The notes beneath the pieces are model-generated. The model was not told where the DNA came from. It searched no databases and saw only the letters and a program-made list of their open reading frames with translations. A DNA stretch of 64,000 nucleotides, taken from positions 124,001 to 188,000 of the forward strand of contig NZ_BNBC01000006.1 of NCBI RefSeq assembly GCF_014654675.1, given 5' to 3'. Origin of the DNA: Streptomyces spiralis (GTDB lineage Bacteria > Actinomycetota > Actinomycetes > Streptomycetales > Streptomycetaceae). Shown here in pieces: positions 16,742 through 24,300 of this stretch (the first letter of the stretch is position 1; each line of letters opens with the position of its first letter). Both the position numbers and the translations under genes were made by a program.

Positions 16742-17533
16742 TCACGTCCCGCCCGGCTGGCACCGCGGGCACCACACCGTGCCCCTGCCCGCGACCCGGG
16801 ATCGGCGCAGGTGGGTGCCGCAGCGGGGGCAGATCGGGTCGGGGTCGTCGCGGCGGCCGGTGAGCCAGGAGTCGCGCGGCGGGACGCAGCCGGCGGCGAT
16901 CGCGGAGCGCAGGGTGCGGCGCATCTGGGTGTACAGGCGCCGGCGGTCGGCCTCGGTGAGGTCGTGGGCCGGGATGTCGGGGCGCAGCCCGGCGCGCCAC
17001 AGGATCTCGTCGGCGAGCAGGTTGCCGAGGCCTGCGAGGACGGACTGGTCGGTGAGGACGGGCTTGAGTCGGCCGCGGCGGGAGGAGAGCGCCGTCTCGA
17101 ACTCCTCGCGGCCGACCGCCATCGCGTCGGGACCCTGGCGCTCCAGCCGCCGGGCCACCTCGCCGTCGTCGCGGGCCAGCCACAGGCCCTGGAGTTTGCG
17201 CTGGTCCCGGTAGCGCAGCTGACGGCCGCCGCTCACGGTGAACAGCACGCGGTCGTGGGCCTCGGCCGGGTCCTCGGGACGGCAGCAGATCAACCGGCCG
17301 GTCATGCCGAAGTGCAGCATGAGGGTGGGGCCGTCGCCGGTGCGCGCCAGCAGCCACTTGCCGTGCCGCTCCGGTTCGGTGAACCGCCTGCCCTCCAGCG
17401 CCTCGCGCAGTCGTCGCACGCCGAACCCGTGCAGGACGCCCGTGTCGCGCACCTCGACACGCTGGACGACCCTCCCCTTCGCGCAGGACGCGAGCACCTC
17501 CCGGAATCCCTCGACGTCCGGCAGCTCAGGCAC
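16742..17533 (-). CDS. Fpg/Nei-family DNA glycosylase
   Basis: The 263-residue protein begins MPELPDVEGFR, giving the N-terminal Pro nucleophile and the following Glu used in glycosylase/AP-lyase chemistry. The helix-two-turn-helix segment is at LTDQSVLAGLGNLLADEILWRAGLRPD. The C-terminus has a zinc finger (ICPRCGTHLRRSRVAGRGTVWCPRCQ). These enzymes excise oxidised bases from DNA and nick the backbone. The GTG start at 17533 lies inside the upstream 70-aa frame (8-base overlap), implying translational coupling. Whether the substrate preference is Fpg-like (8-oxoG) or Nei-like cannot be decided here; PELPDVE rather than PELPEVE suggests an actinobacterial Nei-type paralogue. Confidence 0.88.
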   Translation of the reverse strand: MPELPDVEGFREVLASCAKGRVVQRVEVRDTGVLHGFGVRRLREALEGRRFTEPERHGKWLLARTGDGPTLMLHFGMTGRLICCRPEDPAEAHDRVLFTVSGGRQLRYRDQRKLQGLWLARDDGEVARRLERQGPDAMAVGREEFETALSSRRGRLKPVLTDQSVLAGLGNLLADEILWRAGLRPDIPAHDLTEADRRRLYTQMRRTLRSAIAAGCVPPRDSWLTGRRDDPDPICPRCGTHLRRSRVAGRGTVWCPRCQPGGT

Positions 17534-17738
17534 GGCGGTCGTCCTTGCGGGCCGGGTGCGGCCCGGCGGGCGGCGGCGCGGCCGCCGCCGTCGTCAGGAG
17601 GCGGATGCCCAGTTCGCGTACGGCGGCGCGGTCGTCGGGCCGGGCGATACGGGACTCCGCGTCGGCCAGGACGAGGCGGGCCTGGTCGGTGAACTCCCCG
17701 ACCGCCGCGGCCTGCGCACCCCGCCGCACCCGCCGCAT
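17526..17738 (-). CDS. Small hypothetical protein upstream of the DNA glycosylase
   Basis: The 70-residue product (MRRVRRGAQAAAVGEFTDQARLV...) is mostly helical, with a central DAESRIARPDDRAAVRELGIRLLTTA and a Pro-rich, charged tail. No known domain was recognised and there is no membrane segment. Its stop lies inside the start region of the DNA glycosylase gene, so the pair is probably co-translated. The evidence is position and coding bias only. Confidence 0.5.
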   Translation of the reverse strand: MRRVRRGAQAAAVGEFTDQARLVLADAESRIARPDDRAAVRELGIRLLTTAAAAPPPAGPHPARKDDRRA

Positions 17739-17926
17739 CTCCGCTCACCTCCCGCCTGCCGTCGACCGACCAGTGCCGACCGACCACCGCCGACCGACCA
17801 CCGCTTCTGTCGGCAGGCTTCCCCCGCGCGGTGCCCGTCCGCGTGGCCGCGCCCGCACCTCCACCGGACGGACCACACCTGCACCGGCGGACCGGTCGTG
17901 CGCTGCCCCGGGGTGGACCGGCCGGT

Positions 17927-18424
17927 TCAGTCGTCGTCGGCGCCCGCGTGGGCCGCCATGAGCTGCTCGGCCGCCTCCTGGTAGAGCCGGGCGGCGCGGT
18001 CGAAGTAGTCGAAGAGGACGTCGAGCTGCTCGGGTGTGCAGCCGTCCAGGATCTGGCCGATCATCTGCCGCGCGGGGGCCGTCACGTGGTCGAGGTCGAC
18101 GGGTGTGGCGATCGGCTCGACGATGACCTTGCGCCTGTCCCGGCCGTCGGGGACGCGGCGGACGTAGCCCGCCCGTTCCAGCCGGTCGATCAGACGGGTG
18201 GTCGGCCCGGTCGTCAGGCCCGCGCGGGCGCCCAGCCCACCCGGGGACAGCGGCCCGGACAGCCGCAGGATGTTCAGCGCATACAGGTCGGTCGAGCCGA
18301 GCCCGCAGGCCCTGGCGCTCGCCTGGCCGTGCAGCATCACGGCACTCAGATAGCGGCGGTAGGCCGCCTCGCTCGCGTCGGATCGCTGCGGTGGCGTTGA
18401 CACTGGCTCGCTCACCCACTCCAT
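17927..18424 (-). CDS. MarR-family transcriptional regulator
   Basis: The 165-residue protein has a winged helix-turn-helix of the MarR type: DLYALNILRLSGPLSPGGLGARAGLTTGPTTRLIDRLERAGYVRRVPDGRDRRKVIVEP, including the DRR wing motif. A C-terminal dimerisation helix carries LDVLFDYFDRAARLYQEAAEQL. ATG 18424 is preceded by GGAG about ten bases upstream. Such dimers usually repress a nearby gene and respond to small molecules; no obvious partner lies next to it other than the PadR gene transcribed in the same direction upstream. The protein ends in an acidic GADDD tail. Confidence 0.88.
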   Translation of the reverse strand: MEWVSEPVSTPPQRSDASEAAYRRYLSAVMLHGQASARACGLGSTDLYALNILRLSGPLSPGGLGARAGLTTGPTTRLIDRLERAGYVRRVPDGRDRRKVIVEPIATPVDLDHVTAPARQMIGQILDGCTPEQLDVLFDYFDRAARLYQEAAEQLMAAHAGADDD

Positions 18425-18492
18425 GATCTCTTCTCCGGCGCGTCCGGCGAAGAGGCACCTGCTGCCACGACACTTCTTACCCGCGACCGTGC

Positions 18493-19005
18493 CTAATCGA
18501 TCAGGTCGGCCGCCCACTGGGCCCATTCGCGGCGCATCGCGTTGAACCTCAGGCCGTACTCCAGGACCATGCGGCCGTAGACCGACAGATTGCCGTCCTC
18601 CCAGTCGATGGAGTCCATCAGGCCGCGCAGGTCCTCGCACGCCTGGTCGGACAGGTCGACCAGCTCGGCCAGATAGCCCCGTGCCTGCTCGGGCGACAGG
18701 ACACCGAGGAAGAACACCCGCAGCATCATGTCGCTGCGCACGGCGCGCTGGGGCCTGGTCTCGGTCAGCCAGTGCCGCAGCTCGGCCATCCCCTCGTCGG
18801 TGAGGGCGTACTCCTTGCGACCCCTCGGCCCCTCGGCCGTCACCGCGATCAGTCCGGTGCCCGCCAGCTTGGTCAGCTCCGTGTAGATCTGGCTCTGTGT
18901 CGCCGGCCAGACGTTGGCCAGCGACGTCTCGAACAGTTTCAGCAGGTCGTAGCCGCTGGCGGGGCGCTCCGAGAGCAGGCCGAGCAGCGCGTGTCGAAGG
19001 CTCAT
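18493..19005 (-). CDS. PadR-family transcriptional regulator
   Basis: The 170-residue product starts MSLRHALLGLLSERPASGYDLLKLFE, the characteristic PadR winged-helix opening, with recognition-helix region VWPATQSQIYTELTKLAGTGLI and wing GRKEYALTDEGMAEL. The C-terminal PadR_C/Vir-like helical domain follows. ATG 19005 fits the family better than the in-frame ATG at 19020. It is transcribed away from the gene at 19106, and the shared intergenic region contains a canonical promoter with two GACATGTC palindromes, one on the -35 element and one just after the -10. Repression of the divergent membrane protein/TrmO operon by this protein is a reasonable inference. Confidence 0.9.
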   Translation of the reverse strand: MSLRHALLGLLSERPASGYDLLKLFETSLANVWPATQSQIYTELTKLAGTGLIAVTAEGPRGRKEYALTDEGMAELRHWLTETRPQRAVRSDMMLRVFFLGVLSPEQARGYLAELVDLSDQACEDLRGLMDSIDWEDGNLSVYGRMVLEYGLRFNAMRREWAQWAADLID

Positions 19006-19027
19006 GACCCCACTGTACATTCCAGTA

Positions 19028-19066
19028 TTGACATGTCACTAGGCGACGTTCTACTTTCGACATGTC
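19028..19066 (+). promoter_or_regulatory. Promoter with paired GACATGTC operators
   Basis: TTGACA (19028-19033) and TACTTT (19052-19057) with an 18-base spacer form a recognisable housekeeping promoter for the gene at 19106. TGACATGTCA (19029-19038) covers the -35 element, and a second GACATGTC (19059-19066) lies just after the -10, centres 29 bp apart. This geometry suits repression by the adjacent PadR protein. Confidence 0.62.
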
Positions 19067-19105
19067 AGAAAAGAGCCCGGCGAGCAACGCCGAAACGGAG
19101 ACCTC

Positions 19106-19666
19106 ATGTCGTACCTGCGCACCTTCCTCCCGTGGATCGTCTTCGCCGTGCTGCCCTCCGGAAGCTGGCAGTGGGCCGCGCTGGCCGCCCTGGTGGTCGC
19201 GGTGGCGGTGATCGGCCAGCAGGTACGGGCCGGTGTCGGCCTCGACGCGCTGATCATCGAGCTGGGCTCGGCGGTCTTCTTCGCCGCCCTGGCCGTGGTC
19301 GCCTTCGCCGACCCCCACTCGGGCGTGCACGACTACTCCGCCGCCCTCTCCTCGGGCACGCTGGCGGTCATAGCCGGGGTCTCGCTGGCCGTCGGGCGGC
19401 CGTTCACGCTGGGCATCGCCAAGCGCACCACCCCGCGCGAGGTGTGGGGGCTGAAGCCGTTCATCCGGACCAACGTCGTCATCACCGCCGTGTGGACCGC
19501 CGCGTTCGCCCTGACCGCCGTCGTGCTCGCCTTCGTCGCGCACGCCGGGCACGGCCACTCGGTCTCCGCCGTCGTCATCCAGATCGCCGGCTTCGTGGTC
19601 CCGATGGTGTTCACCATCCGCTACGTCGCCCACGTCCAGGCCAAGGCCGGTCAGCTCGCCCGGTGA
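19106..19666 (+). CDS. Hypothetical multi-pass membrane protein
   Basis: The 186-residue product contains about five hydrophobic segments (FLPWIVFAVLP, WAALAALVVAVAVIGQQV, LGSAVFFAALAVVAFA, LAVIAGVSLAVG, VITAVWTAAFALTAVVLAFVA and IQIAGFVVPMVFTI). It ends with a basic cytosolic tail. A polar stretch between spans (RPFTLGIAKRTTPREVWGLKPFIRTN) resembles the loop of intracellular-septation-like membrane proteins, but the family is uncertain. It is the first gene of a likely two-gene unit with the TrmO-like gene, behind the putative PadR-controlled promoter. The function is unknown. Confidence 0.72.
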   Translation: MSYLRTFLPWIVFAVLPSGSWQWAALAALVVAVAVIGQQVRAGVGLDALIIELGSAVFFAALAVVAFADPHSGVHDYSAALSSGTLAVIAGVSLAVGRPFTLGIAKRTTPREVWGLKPFIRTNVVITAVWTAAFALTAVVLAFVAHAGHGHSVSAVVIQIAGFVVPMVFTIRYVAHVQAKAGQLAR

Positions 19667-19712
19667 CCCGGACGGGATCTCTCTCCACTCGACGCGACGA
19701 AAGGCACGACAG

Positions 19713-20252
19713 ATGTCCGAGAACCCCGAGAACACAGCGGATCCCAAGAACACCGAGAACACCGAGAACACCGAGAACGGCTCCCCGGCCGGGGTGGTCT
19801 CGTCTCCGGTGGGCCGCGTGGTCGGCGGGCGGGAGGAGGTCCGCGACGACGACTGGGGCGCGGTGGAGGCCGTGATCCGCCTGGACGGGCACCGCTTCGG
19901 CCCCGAGGCGCTGGCCGGCCTGGACGGCTTCTCCCACCTGGAGGTCGTCTACCACTTCGACCGGGTCCTGGAGGAGAGGATCGAGACCGGTGCCCGCCAT
20001 CCGCGCGGCAACACCGACTGGCCGCTGGTCGGCATCTTCGCCCAGCGCGGCAAGAACCGGCCCAACCGCATCGGCGTCTCCCGCTGCCGCCTGCTCAAGG
20101 TCGACGGCCTGGACGTGCACGTGCGCGGCCTGGACGCGGTGGACGGCACCCCCGTCCTCGACATCAAGCCCTACATGACGGAGTTCGGCCCCCAGGACGG
20201 CCCCACCACCCAGCCCGCCTGGGCCACCGACATCATGCGCCACTACTACTGA
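19713..20252 (+). CDS. TrmO/TsaA-family SAM-dependent methyltransferase
   Basis: The 179-residue protein carries the TsaA/TrmO (UPF0066) beta-barrel pattern: VSSPVGRVVGGREEVRDDDWG, LAGLDGFSHLEVVYHFDRV, HPRGNTDWPLVGIFAQRGKNRPNRIGVSRCRLL and TPVLDIKPYMTEF. Characterised TrmO enzymes methylate N6-threonylcarbamoyladenosine at tRNA position 37. Distant members differ in role and this one has a shortened first strand, so the tRNA substrate is inferred. The first 20 residues (ENPENTADPKNTENTENTENG) are a low-complexity Asn-Thr-Glu repeat, probably disordered. A terminator follows, so the operon ends here. Confidence 0.82.
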   Translation: MSENPENTADPKNTENTENTENGSPAGVVSSPVGRVVGGREEVRDDDWGAVEAVIRLDGHRFGPEALAGLDGFSHLEVVYHFDRVLEERIETGARHPRGNTDWPLVGIFAQRGKNRPNRIGVSRCRLLKVDGLDVHVRGLDAVDGTPVLDIKPYMTEFGPQDGPTTQPAWATDIMRHYY

Positions 20253-20284
20253 GACACCACCGAGGTCCACCGACGCTCCACCGA

Positions 20285-20313
20285 GGGGCCTGACACCGGG
20301 AGCAGGCCCCCTT
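20285..20313 (+). terminator. Terminator after the TrmO-like gene
   Basis: GGGGCCTG and CAGGCCCC form an 8-bp stem with a 10-base loop followed by CTT. It lies 33 bases after the stop codon. Confidence 0.7.
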
Positions 20314-20350
20314 ATCCGAAGCCCCCGAAGCAACCCGATCTCCGGCTGCT

Positions 20351-20374
20351 AACGTCTACCCATCTGTAGACGTT
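20351..20374. promoter_or_regulatory. 24-bp palindromic operator upstream of the PAP2 gene
   Basis: AACGTCTAC and GTAGACGTT are perfect 9-bp arms around six bases, a shape typical of TetR-type dimer sites. TAACGT at 20350-20355 overlaps its left edge and could be a -10 element. A smaller inverted repeat (TCGGACAATCCGA) follows about 10 bases later. No TetR-type gene is adjacent. Confidence 0.5.
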
Positions 20375-20477
20375 CACCCATCGGACAATCCGACGTCACG
20401 AGGATTCCACCTCTGCGTCGCCGAGCGTTCGTCCGAGCGCTCGTCCGCACGGAGCAACCGGCCCGGAGATCCACCTG

Positions 20478-21107
20478 ATGACGACTTCCTCCCCGACCGC
20501 GCTGGCGCTCGACGGCGCGACCATCGACGGCGGCCTCTACACCGACGTCACCGACTTCGCCCGCCACACGCACTGGCTGAACGGGACCGCCGAGGCTTAC
20601 TCCTCCGTCGGCATGGGAGTGTTCGTGGTCCTGCTGCTCGCCGCCTGGTGGGGCGCCCGGCGGCGGGGCAACTCGGTCATGGCCGCCGTGCTGGCGACGC
20701 CGTTCGCCGTCGTCATCGCCTACGTGGTCAACAGCGGCATCAAGGACGTCTTCCAGGAGCCGCGCCCCTGCCGGGCCCTCCCCCACGACTTCCTCATCGA
20801 GGCGTGTCCTCCGGTGGACGACTACGCCTTCCCCAGCAACCACACCACGGTCGCCTTCGCGTTCGCGGTCGCGCTGCTGATCGTCAGCCGGTGGCTGGGC
20901 TCCGTCGCCCTGCTCGCGGCCGTCGCGATGGGCGCCTCACGGGTGTACGTCGGCGCCCACTACCCGCACGACGTCGCCGTGGGCGCCTTCGTCGGCAGCG
21001 TCGTCTCGCTGCTCGTCGTCCTGCTGGCCTTCCGGTTCTGCACACCCCTGGTTCAGCGGCTGCGCGGCGGGGCACTGCGCCCGCTGCTCGCCGCACAGCC
21101 GTCCTGA
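20478..21107 (+). CDS. PAP2-family membrane phosphatase
   Basis: The 209-residue integral membrane protein has the three phosphatidic-acid-phosphatase signature blocks: KDVFQEPRP (KxxxxxxRP), YAFPSNHT (PSxH-like) and SRVYVGAHYPHDV (SRxxxxxHxxxD). Between and around these are about five or six membrane spans. Members dephosphorylate lipid phosphates such as phosphatidic acid, PGP or undecaprenyl pyrophosphate at the outer face of the membrane. A two-residue difference (SNHT rather than SGH) is normal for the undecaprenyl-PP/BcrC-like branch, so a role in lipid carrier recycling is possible but unproven. Its 3' end overlaps the convergent small membrane gene. Confidence 0.9.
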   Translation: MTTSSPTALALDGATIDGGLYTDVTDFARHTHWLNGTAEAYSSVGMGVFVVLLLAAWWGARRRGNSVMAAVLATPFAVVIAYVVNSGIKDVFQEPRPCRALPHDFLIEACPPVDDYAFPSNHTTVAFAFAVALLIVSRWLGSVALLAAVAMGASRVYVGAHYPHDVAVGAFVGSVVSLLVVLLAFRFCTPLVQRLRGGALRPLLAAQPS

Positions 21108-21304
21108 CGGACCCCGCCCCGGACCCCGCGGAGTCCCCGGACCCCCGGATCCCCCGGGTCTCCCGAACCCCCCGGACCGCCGGTGTACGCCCGGGCACAC
21201 CGGCGGTCCCGGCGTATCAGCACACAGGTGCAGACGGCAACGATCAGCGCCGCGGCCGTGAGGGGGACCAGGAAGGGCGTCATCGCCGTCACCGCCGCCG
21301 TCAC
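21053..21304 (-). CDS. Small membrane protein coupled to the giant ATPase gene
   Basis: The 83-residue product has one membrane span (MTPFLVPLTAAALIVAVCTCVLI) followed by RRDRR and a Gly/Asp-rich low-complexity tail. Its GTG start overlaps the stop of the 1655-aa ATPase (GTGA), supporting translational coupling. The 3' part overlaps the PAP2 gene by 55 bases on the opposite strand, so the last third may be non-essential. It could anchor or partner the ATPase-flotillin pair at the membrane; this is inference from the overlap. Confidence 0.5.
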   Translation of the reverse strand: MTAAVTAMTPFLVPLTAAALIVAVCTCVLIRRDRRCARAYTGGPGGSGDPGDPGVRGLRGVRGGVRQDGCAASSGRSAPPRSR

Positions 21305-24300
21305 CGTTCCCTCGGGTCGGGCGCGCGCCCCGTCCGGTGGGCGACGGCGGCCGTGAGGGCGGACTCGATGGCCGCCATGCGGTCGGCGAGCAGCGCCAGG
21401 GCGGCGGTCGCGCGGGTCAGGGGCTCCTCGGCGGAGCCGCCGAGGTCCCGGGCGCGGACGTGGGCGGCCTTCAGCTCGGCCCAGCGCCGGGACTGTTCGG
21501 GGGTGAGGGTGCCGCGCAGCTCGGCCAGTTTCAGGAGGTTGGCCTCGGCTCCGCCGCTCAGGGTCTGGGCCTCCGCGGTGAAGTGGTCGTCGAGCACGGC
21601 GGCGAGCTCGGTGTCGTTCATGACCGGCCGGATCCGCTGGGCGATCTTGTTCATGGTGCGGTAGGACCCCTGGAGCCGGAACGGCGGCTCGGGGCGCGTG
21701 GCGTCGGACCGGGCGGCGGAGGCGATGTAGGCGGCGTTGACCGCGAGGACCGTCTCGCGCGCGGTGAGCAGATGGCGCAGCACCGAGAGGATCCGGTCCA
21801 GCTCGGCGGGGGCGTAGGGATGGGTGAGACGGTCCGCGCGGGCCGTGGGGTCACCGTCCGCCAGGCGGAGCAGCAGGTCCAGGTCGGCGCGGTCCCGCCC
21901 GGCGAGCGGCGCGAGGACCGGGTTCGCGGTGAGCGCGTTCTCCAGGAAGCTGAGCGCGAAGACGTCCTCCTTGCCGGTGAGGACGTCACCGAGGTTCCAC
22001 ACGTCGGCGCGGTTGGCCAGCATGTCGGGCACGCGGAAGCGGTCCCCGGACTCGGTGTAGGGGTTGCCGGTCATGCAGACCGCGAAGCGCTTGCCGCGCA
22101 GGTCGTAGGTGCGCGGCTCGCCGTCCCACACGCCGTCCACGCGCCGGGTGGCGTCGCACAGCGGGATGAACTTCTGCAGCAGCTCCGGCGAGGTGTGCTG
22201 GATGTCGTCCAGGTGCAGAAGGGTGTTGTTGCCCGCCGCCAGCGCGAAGTTGATCTTCTCTACCTCCTGGCGGGCGGTGGCGTTCGGCGCCTCGGCCGGG
22301 TCGAGCGAGGTCACGGCGTGGCCCAGGGCCGGGCCGCTGACCCGCACCATCATCAGTCCGAGGCGGCCGGCGACGTACTCCATCAGCGTCGTCTTGCCGT
22401 ATCCGGGCGGCGAGACGAGCAGCAGCAGGCCGCCGGTGTCGGTGCGCCTGCTCTCTCCCGTCGTGCCGAGCTGGCGGGCCAGGCTGTCGCCGACCAGCGG
22501 AAGGTAGACCTCGTCGATCAGCCGGTTGCGGACGAAGGCCGCCAGGGAGCGCGGGCGGTGCTCGTCCAGGCGCAGCCGGGCGCGTTCGGCCGCCACCAGG
22601 GCGGTACGGCGCCGCTGGTGGGCGCGGAAGGCGGATACGTCGCGCTCCTCGAACCGCTTCGTCCGGGCCAGGAACTCGTCGACGCGCAGCACCAGGGTGC
22701 GGCCGGTGAGGCGCGGGTGGCTGCCCAGCAGCCCCTCGGCCACGGTCCCCACCGGGACGTCCGACTCGTGGCGGGTCAGGCCGGGGCACAGCTCGGCGGC
22801 CACCGCCTCGGCCAGGTCGCCCTCGGTGACGTCCGCGCCGGTCGCGTCGGCGTACGCGGTCAGCCACGCCCCGGCCAGCTGCCGGCGCGCGGCGAGCTCG
22901 TCGAGCGCGGCCAGGTCCTCCTCGTACGCCGAACCGTCCACCGTACGGCGGAACTTGTCGAGCAGGGTGCGGGCGCCGGCGCTGATGACGAACCCCTCGG
23001 GCCCGGTCGTCAGCTCCTCGAAGAGATAGGCCGCCGCGGCTCCCGCGAGCTCCTCGGCTCCGGCCGGTGCGCCGGCCTCCGTCGCCGCCGGCAGGTCGCC
23101 GCCCGCGGTGGCCCACCACTGCCCGATCGCCCCCGACAGCTCCGCCTCCAGTTCGGTCACCGCCGTCGCGGCCGCCCGGCCGAAGGTGTCGCGGGCCCGG
23201 GCGAGGGAGGCCGCCCGTCGGGTCCAGGTGGCGCGGGCGGCGGGCGTGGTGCCGTGGGACCAGAAGAGCTGGGCGGCGGCGCGTGCGGCGGGCTCGTGGC
23301 GGACCACGCCCGCCTGCTCGTACAGGGGCAGCAGGGCGGTGAGAATCACGGTGGCGTCGTGGTCGTGGACCCCGCGCTCGTAGCCCTCGTCGTACGCCTG
23401 AGCGGCCGCCTCGCGCACCAGGGCGGGCAGGTCGTCGGCCGCCGCGAGGGCGGCCGGGCCGTGCTCGCGCAGCAGCCGGGCGGCCAGGTGCTCGGCGCGG
23501 TAGACCTCGGGGGACTCCGAGGGCAGCTGCCGGTCCCAGTGGGCGCGGGTCGCAAGGAAGTCCGGGTCGGTGACCGGGCGGCGGTAGTCGGTGCCGGTCA
23601 GCGCGAAGGCGAGGCCGTCGCCGTCCGGGACCAGGGTGAGGTCCAGGGGCTGGGTGGTGACCGCGAAACGGTGGGCGCCGAGGCGGATGGTCCGCCCGCC
23701 GTCGGCGTAGAGGTCGGAGCGGTCGCGCAGGGCGCGGGCCGCCTCCTGCCGGGCGGCCTTCAGCCGGCCGTCCAGCTCCTCCGCCCGTACCGGGTCGCCG
23801 AGTTCGCGCAGCTCCTCGGCGGTGCGGCGGACCTTGGCGACCATCGGGTCGGAGGCGAAGTAGGTGCTGACGGCCTCGGCGTCCGCGAGCGTGGCCGCCC
23901 GCCGGGCCACCGTCTCGAGGATCCGGGCGGCGGCGCCGGCCAGTTGTTCGGCGCGGCGGGCGCGGGCGTCCAGGAGGGCCTGCTTGCGGGCGGAGAAGGC
24001 GTCGTGGACCTCGGTGCGCCGGGCGGCCAGCTCGCCGAGGAAGTCGTCGAACTCCGCGAACCTCGACTCGAGGTTCTCCAGCCTGACCAGCGCGCCCGCG
24101 AGCTGCTCGTCGCACGCCTCGGGGGTGTCGGCGGCGGCGAGCGCGCCGGTCACCGCCTGCCCGAGCAGCGCGAACTCCGCGGCGAACTCGGCGCGCCCCT
24201 CCCGTTCGCCCAGCTCGCGGCGGCGGGCGTCGAGCAGGGCGCGGGCGCGGTTGACGCCGCCCAGCACCTCGGCGATCCGTTCCAGCACGGAGGTGCGCAC

